From Bretschneidera sinensis (taxonomy: Eukaryota > Streptophyta > Magnoliopsida > Brassicales > Akaniaceae): a stretch of 64,000 nt of DNA. The notes under the pieces are model-generated. The model was not told the DNA's origin and did no database searches. It saw only the letters and a program-made list of their open reading frames with translations. The position numbers and the translations under genes were made by a program. This document shows positions 57,111 to 64,000 of this stretch, piece after piece (within the stretch, counting starts at the first letter, position 1; each line of letters begins with the position of its first letter). The stretch covers positions 35,176,001 through 35,240,000 of the forward strand of contig CM043698.1 in the NCBI GenBank assembly GCA_023935145.1. The letters are read 5' to 3'.

Positions 57111-59345
57111 CATACCATCAAGGCAAACAGAAAGTGTGGCCCCCTGCACCCTGGTCATCTGAAAATATCCAGCATCAGAAAGTGCCTTGATTGTCAATGG
57201 AGAAATACCACACTCATCAAATCTGGACAGAGAAAAACTTCATACAGTCACCAATTAATACATAAAAATTCCATAACAACCACTGTAAAAATTTAGATAC
57301 ATTTTCATTTCCCAATTTCTTAGGAAACAAACATAACATTGAAAACGGCATCTTAACATACCTTTTCTGACTATAGATTGATTCCTCATTACTCTTCTCC
57401 CTTTCATTTTCGACCAACTTCTTCTTACTAAGCTCTTTCCTAATTGCCTCCACCTGCTCAGAAAAATCTCTCTCCTCCTCAAGACTCCTCAATGGTATTC
57501 TCTTTGTTATCTTCATATCCTACTTCTGCAAAGAAGCACTACTCCCCCTCTTCCTCACATCCCTCCAACCTTTCCCTCCCTCCTCCTCATCCTTAGCATC
57601 AAAATCCGAATCACCATTACTCGATGAGCTTTCATTCCTCTTAAACCTTCTCTGAACTGGCAAACTCCTGCCCTTTTGATATCCTCTCACAATATTTGAA
57701 TTCGCATTCTCAAGTTGACCCACTAAGCTACCCACAAAAGGGCTCATTGAATCATCATTTGACTCAAAATCCGAATCATCTTCACTACAGGAACTCTCAT
57801 TTCTCTTAAAGTTCCTCTGCTTTTGCCCCAAGAACTCCGTTTTCTTCACAGAATCATTACCATTTTTCGAAATATTCAAATTTCCTACATTACACATCGA
57901 ATTAAAAGAAAAAATTTCTTCGAATAATTGTTTAAATAAAAATCAGAAATTTTCCCACTCGAGGAACTCTCATTTCTCCTAAATTGCCCTCTAGTCAGCA
58001 AATTATTCCTACTCTGCATATAATTACTACTACTTGCACTAGTTAAATTAACATTTTCACGATTACCCACTAGTCTACGGTGATCTGATATCAACTTCCT
58101 CAAATCAATCGGCGAACAAGTGGATCTTGGCAGTTCATTTTCAGCTCGAAACGATTGTTGCCGTTCATCAGATTTCAAGGGCAAATCCTGAGCAATCAGA
58201 GTTATTAGATTAAAAGTTCTTATTTTTCTCGTTAGAAAAATAAACACTTTCAAGAGAATAAATTTGATGGCTAAATCCTGCTAATATTGAAAAAAAACCT
58301 GCATACTTTACTGTGTAATTCATGAATTGATGGAGTTAAGTCATTGGTTAGCACATGGAAACACAGATGTACAATACAATAGCTGATAACCTGATATGGC
58401 TAAAGAAGCCATAAACATAATGTCAAGGCAAACAGAAAGAGTGGCCTGCTGTACCATGGTCATCTGAAAATATCCAGCTGCCGAAAGTGCCTTGATTGTC
58501 AATGGAGAAATATCACACTCATCAAATCTGGACAGACAAAGAACCCCATACAGTAACCAACTAATACATAAAAGTTCCATGATCAACACTGTAAAAATTT
58601 AGATACATTATAATTTTCCATATTCTCAGGAACCAACCAGAAGATTGAAAACGACATCTTAACATACCTTCTCTGACTATAGATTTATTCCTCATTACTC
58701 TTCTCCCTTCCATTTTCAACCAACTTTTTCGTACTAAGCTCTTTCTTAATTGCCTCCACCTGCTCTGAAAAACCACTCTTCTCCTCAAGACTCTTTATTT
58801 TCGGACTATGATCCTCTTCATTAAAGAATTCTTAAATAGAGATAAAGTTAAAGCTTTTTTTTTTAATATTCACTCACAATATTCGAATTCACATTCTTGA
58901 GTTTACCCACTAGACTACGCACAAAAGGGTTTACTGAATAATCATCTTCACTACATGAAATCTCATTTCTCTTAAAGCTCCTCTGTTTCTGCCCCGAAAA
59001 CTCCGTTTCCTTTACAGAATATTTACTATTTCTTGAATTACTCAAATTTCCTCGATTACCGATCAAATTTAAAGGAAAATTCTTCTTCAAATCATTATTT
59101 GAATTAAAATCAGAATTTCTCACTCAAAGAACCCTCATTTCTCCAAAAATTGCCCTCTAGTCAGTATCGTCTAATTTCTACTTTCACATAATTACTTACA
59201 CTAGTTAATATTACTCACTAGACTAAACTTATCTGATACTAATTCCCTCAAATCAACCGGCGGACAAGTGGCTCTTGGCCGTTCATTTTCAGCTCGAAAC
59301 GATCGTGGTCGTTCATCAGATTTCAAGGGTCCATCCTCAGCTACT

Positions 59346-59761
59346 TCTTTTATGAACCAATAACCTAAGGCTTTAACCTTTGATAATTCGCGGGTTTTTC
59401 GTTGTTCGGATAGTAGAGTAAATAAATGAGTACAGTTATGCTAAAATTTCTTAAGTAATTTACACGTTATCATCCCTATTTTGATGTACTCTTTAAGGCT
59501 CATGGGGTTGTGTTGGGTAAGTTAGGGGTCTGGTTTGTTCCGGGTAAAGATTCAGGTACAAATGAGGTCCATCAGTTTCAACAACAATTAAAGGAAAATA
59601 CCACCTAGGAGTTGAGGTGACTAAAATTGACGTTGATATGATTAAAAAAAATTCATCCCAATTGTTTCACATGTGGCAAAGACCCCAATATGGGTAGAGA
59701 TTAAAACTTAGGATTGCATTAACATTCTTAACCCATTTGTTTGTTTCATTACTATTGATTA
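59346..59761. other. 5' flank of helicase copy B
   Basis: No gene seen. Sequence between the first recognisable helicase N-terminal codons and the LTR of copia-4. It may contain the former start codon and promoter, but neither could be identified. Confidence 0.4.
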
Positions 59762-60277
59762 TGTTGAATAATTATGCCTTGAATTAGTGGTGGACCAAAA
59801 ATTATCTAAAGTTGAGTCCACTTCTTGCATAATTTGTGGCTTTTGTTTGTGGGTCAAAAGCATCTTCTACTTTAGGCCATGGTGGAAGACAAAGTTCACT
59901 TTGGTATAATTGGAGAACAAAATGATGAGCAACAAAATGATGAGCATTCATTGTTGTTTGTCCTTTGGAACTTTTGTGAGCCTATAAAAAGCATTCCAAT
60001 TTGAAGCATTCCATCATCAAGTAACATCAAGAATCATCAAGTGAAAGAGAAGTTAAGAGAGAAATTGTGAGATTGTGTGTATTGGCTAAAGCCAATTTTG
60101 TAAACACTCTTTGTATATTCTCTCACTATAGTGAAATTTTGCCTGCTGGCCTCTGCTCGTGGACGTATGCTTTAAACCGAACCACATAAATTTGTTGTCT
60201 CCATATTTATCTTACTTTTATTGTTTTGTGATTATTACTCGATCAAATTACGATCCTATCACGATCCATTTCTAACA
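59762..60277 (+). repeat. 5' LTR of copia-4
   Basis: 516 bp, TGTTGAATAATTATG...TTTCTAACA, TATA word CCTATAAAAAGC at 59981-59992. It keeps both copies of the gatgagcaacaaaat-type repeat that copia-3's 5' LTR has lost. Confidence 0.93.
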
Positions 60278-60280
60278 AAC

Positions 60281-60292
60281 TGGTATCAGAGC
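60281..60292 (+). other. Primer-binding site of copia-4
   Basis: TGGTATCAGAGC three bases after the LTR, a perfect initiator tRNA-Met site. Confidence 0.95.
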
Positions 60293-60399
60293 TTGCACGT
60301 GGTAAATTTCTGTCTGTTTTTCTGCGAGTTTACTGTTCACGTGAATAGTAAATTTTGTGAATAGTAAAATTTTGTTCAGGATCATTTTGTTCGATCGAG

Positions 60400-63300
60400 A
60401 TGTCAACAATGAAGTTTGATATTGAGAAGTTTGATGGAAACAACAGTTTCAGTCTATGGCAAGTTCGTATGTTAGCCATTCTAACCCAAAATGGCTTGAA
60501 GAAAGCACTACTGGGGAAAGCCAAGATGCCTATCGGCATGAGTGATGAAGATTGGGATGACCTGGATGACAAGACTCTATCTGCAATCCAACTGAGTCTT
60601 TCAAATGATGTCTTACAACAAGTTCTGTCAGAGAAGACTTCTGCAGACTTATGGGCCAAGCTAGAGGAGTTGTACTTGACTAAATCATTGGCCAACAGGT
60701 TGGTGTTAAAGCAACACCTTTATGGTCTCCACATGACAGAAAGTTCCTCTTTCAAGTCCCATATCAGTGAGTTTATCTCAATTATTAATGATTTGAAAAA
60801 TCCTGAAGTTGTTATTGGATCTGAAGATCAAGCTCTCTTATTATTATGCTCATTACCACTATCATACAAAAATTTTAGAGACATTATAATTTATGGTAGG
60901 GAAGAATTAAATTTTGATGATGTAATATCTTCCCTTATGAGTAAGGAGAAATTAGATAATGAACTTTTTTCTAGTAAGTCTGATGATCAGGGCTCTAGTC
61001 TTGTTGCAAGAGGCAGATCCAATGACAGAGGCTTTGATGGTGGCAAGAATAGAAGAAGATCAAAGTCAAGAGGAAAGCACAAAAATTTAACTTGCAATTA
61101 TTGCAAGAAGAAGGGACACATCGTAGCGGAATGCTACAAGCTGCAGAACAAAAAGAAGAATGAATGGCAAAATGATAAGAGCAAGCAGAAGGAAGAAACA
61201 GCTGATGCTGATGTAGCAGAAGAAAAAGGTGATGATGTTCTATTTGCAACCAACAAGTCCAGATCCAACGACGAGTGGATTCTTGATTCTGGATGTTCTT
61301 ATCATATGTCCCCCAACAGAGATTGGTTTTCCACATATGATTCTGTTGAAGGTGGAGTTATGCTAATGGGCAATAATGTCACTTGCAAAACTGTTGGTTT
61401 AGGCACAGTAAAAATCAAGATGCATGATGGAGTTGTCAGGACATTGACTGATGTCAGACGTGTACCTGATTTGAAGAAAAATCTTATTTCTTTGGGCATT
61501 CTGGATGCCAATGGTTGCAAAATTGTGATTGAGTCTGGGAACATGAAAATTTCCCGTGGTGCTCTTGTTCTCATGAAAGGAAAGAAGTCTGGCAGTCTAT
61601 ACACCTTATTGGGTTCAACAGTTACAGGCCCTGCAGCAGTTTCCTCATCCATGTCAGATTCAGACTCTACCAAGTTGTGGCATATGCGCCTAGGGCATAT
61701 GAGTGAGTAGGGATTAGCTGTACTTAGTAAAAGAGGTCTTCTGCCTGAAAGAAAGATTGGGAAGCTGGATTTTTATGAGCATTGTGTCTTTGGAAAGCAG
61801 AAAAGAGTCAGCTTCAACACTGCAATTCACAGAACCAAAGGTACTCTTGATTACATTCATTCTGATCTATGGGGGCCTTCTCGTGAAATTTCCAAAGGAG
61901 GAGCCAGATACTTGCTAACAATTATTGATGATTTTTCTAGAAAGACTTGGGTCTATTTTCTCAGGCACAAGAATGAGGAATTTGGCATTTTCAAGCAATG
62001 GAAGACCTTATTGGAGAAGCAGACCGGGAAGCTAGTCAAGAGACTCAGAACAGATAATGGTCTTGAGTTTTGTGATTCAGAGTTTAATCAATTCTGCAAA
62101 GATGAAGGCATTGTCAAACATCGAACGGTGAGAAAGACACCACAGCAGAATGGTGTCGCAGAAAGGATGAATCGAACACTGTTAGAAAGAGCTCGATGTA
62201 TGCTTTCTAACGTAGGTCTTGGCAAGGAATTTTGAGCAGAAGCAGTCAATTTGGCATGTCATTTGGTGAACCGCTCTCCTCACAGATCACTTGAACTTAA
62301 GACACCTGAAGAGGTATGGTCAGGTATCCCTCCTGATTACTCTAACTTAAGAATATTTGGTTGCCCTGCATATGCTCATGTGAATGAAGGAAAATTGGAG
62401 CCTAGGCGAAGAAATGTATTTTTCTTGGTTATGCTTCTGGTGTTAAGGGTTTTCGCTTATGATGTCATGATACTCATAAGTTTATGATTAGCAGAGATGT
62501 TACTTTTGATGAATCTGCTATGCTTCACCCTAGAAAAGAATTGCCTGTTCAGTGTGATACAGGAAAGAAGAATGCACAAGAGAAGGTGGAGCTTGAGGTT
62601 GATACCTCATCATCTGCAAATCCTAATCCTATTCAGCCAGGAAGTTCGTCTCTAGGTGGAGAGACACACCATGAAGCTGAGCATCACACTCTAGCTGGTG
62701 GAAGACAAATGAGACAGATAAAACCACCCCAACGGTATGGTTTTGAAGATATGTTGGCTTATGCATTAAATGTTGCAGAAACCATTGATGTCCCCGATCC
62801 AACCTCATACTCTGAGGCCATCAGTTCATCTGATTCAGACAAATGGCTCGTTGCGATGCATGAAGAGATGGAATCTCTAAAGAAAAATGACACCTGGAAA
62901 TTGGTCGAACCACCTAATGGTAAGAAAATTATTGGGTGTAAATGGATATTTAAGAAGAAGGAAGGAGTCACTGGTGTTGAAGACACGAAGTATAAGGCAC
63001 GATTAGTAGCGAAAGGCTACAGCCAGGTGGAGGGAGTTGATTTTAATGATGTTTTCTTTCCAGTTGTTAGACATACTTTTATTCGTGTCTTACTTGCTCT
63101 AGTTGCAACGCATAATTTAGAGTTGGAGCAACTTGATGTGAAAACAGCCTTTCTTCATGGTGATCTTGATGAACAAATCTATATACAGCAACCAGAAGGT
63201 TTTGAATTTGAAGGCAAGGAAGATCATGTTTGTCTTCTAAAGAAATCCTTGTATGGACTCAAGCAGTCTCCACGCCTGTGGTATCGAAGGTTTGACTCTT

Positions 63301-64000
63301 TTATGCTGAGTATTGGATTTTCTAGATACAAGTATGATAGTTGTGTCTACTATCAAAGAGTTGATGATGGTACTTTCATATATTTGTTGCTATATGTTGA
63401 TGACATGTTGATTGCAGTAAAGAACATATATGAAATTAATAGATTGAAATCTCAGCTAAATGATGAATTTGAGATGAAAGACCTAGGTGCAGCAAAGAAA
63501 ATTTTGGGAATGAAGATCAACAGAGACAGCGGTACAGGTAGATTATTTCTGTCATAACAGAAATATATTGAGAAAGTCCTGAAACGTTTTGGTATGCATG
63601 ATGCTAAACTTGTGAGTACTCCTTTAGCTTCTCACTTTAGATTATCAGCATCCATGTCACCACAGTCAGAAGAAGAGATAATGTATATGTCTAGAGTTCC
63701 TTATTCTAGTGCAGTGGGAAGTATTATGTATGGAATGGTTTGCACTCGACTAGATATCTCACATGCTGTCAGTGTAGTTAGCAGATATTTGTCCTGTCCA
63801 GGAAAAACTCATTGGCAAGCTGTCAGTTGGATTTTGAGATATTTGAAGGGTACTTCTACTGCTTGATTGGAATTCGGTAAAACTTCTGACAATCTAGCTG
63901 GATATGTGGATTCAGATTTTGCAGGTGATTTGGACAGGAGAAAATCAATTACAGGTTATGTATTTACTATTGGGAGTTGTGCAGTCAGTTGGAAAGCTAC
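60400..64000 (+). pseudogene. Broken gag-pol polyprotein of copia-4 (partial)
   Basis: ATG at 60400 (MSTMKFDIEKFDG). Gag, a CCHC knuckle ([14 protein letters not shown], about 61093), protease ILDSGCSYHM and LWHMRLGHMSE are all in one frame up to a TAG at 61708, where Gln is expected. The integrase is open from about 61912 to a TGA at 62233, a Trp position. A small frameshift lies near 62405. A long frame at 62484-63557 covers RT (KSLYGLKQSPRLWYRRF, YVDDMLIAV) to a TAA at 63555, a Gln position. A further TGA lies at 63864. It is better preserved than copia-3. Confidence 0.92.

Larger units (their letters stand above)
53254..59345 (-). pseudogene. DEAD-box ATP-dependent RNA helicase (RH31-like), copy B, broken
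   Basis: Exon remnants run right to left. The Ser/Arg-rich N-terminal part and a FDECDISPLTIKAL Q-motif region occur twice (59345-58430 and 58250-57115). Then come a degraded Walker A region (about 56275-56215), LILCPTRELASQ (55654-55484), ATPGRLLDHIENKSGLS (55325-55133), ISQLVLKREHAYIDTVGLG (55040-54954), 54738-54653, VIVFCTTGM...ILVTSNVSACG (54565-54351) and the C-terminal exon (53484-53254, RKTALKMGLKDIPGI). Intact relatives are RNA-unwinding ATPases. Damage: the DEAD box reduced to D-AD, a TGA at the start of the 55040 exon, no exon for the HRxGRxGR motif VI, and a TGA at 53266 four codons before the natural end. Not functional as a helicase. Confidence 0.88.
59762..64000 (+). mobile_element. 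Ty1/copia retrotransposon, Tnt1/Tork-like (copia-4), cut by window end
   Basis: The 5' LTR, primer site, gag, protease, integrase and most of RT/RNase H are present. The 3' end lies beyond 64000. It is highly similar to copia-3 over its whole length and in the same orientation. The gag to pre-integrase frame (60400-61710) is open. Confidence 0.95.

Overview
This is nuclear DNA from a eudicot plant. The signs are AT-rich intergenic sequence, short-exon genes with GT-AG introns, a CLE peptide gene, a plant-type multi-MBD gene, plant Ty1/copia and Ty3/gypsy (Tat-lineage) retrotransposons primed by initiator tRNA-Met, and a Stowaway-like MITE. I cannot name the species. I found no tRNA, rRNA or CRISPR array, and nothing bacterial.

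Layout. 1-3023: gene-poor DNA with an old direct duplication. 3024-9109: a deleted Tat-lineage gypsy element. It has a 5' LTR stub, an integrase remnant, an antisense ORF with introns and its own TATA box, a 47/48-bp satellite array and a 3' LTR. 11316-12968 (+): an intact five-exon C2-domain protein gene. 13787-27064 (-): an MBD13-like methyl-CpG-binding protein gene of eight exons (910 aa). It has three MBD modules and a 4 x 43-aa repeat, and a 5.1-kb copia element sits antisense in one intron. 28609-28852: a Stowaway-like MITE. 29425-37095 (+): a TFIIE-beta pseudogene that keeps its introns. Intron 1 carries a second copia element with seemingly identical LTRs (31084-35674, minus). 39490-39753 (-): an intact single-exon CLE precursor ending in RAVPGGPNPLHN. 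42968-47109 and 53254-59345 (-): interleaved, broken copies of an F-box/LRR gene (At3g48880/SKIP19-like) and a DEAD-box helicase gene (RH31-like). 47828-52983 and 59762 to the window end (+): two Tnt1/Tork-like copia elements of one family. The second runs off the window.

Only three host genes look functional: the C2 protein, the MBD protein and the CLE peptide. They do not form a pathway. Every retrotransposon polyprotein is broken, mostly by stops of the kind expected from C-to-T or G-to-A changes at methylated cytosines. The sharpest observations are the covarying dyads in the Tat satellite, the recently inserted but defective copia element that lacks most of gag, the shared intron position in all three MBD modules, and the CLE gene.

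Exon borders were read by eye from GT-AG sites, frame continuity and family resemblance. Family names come from recognition, not from a database search.
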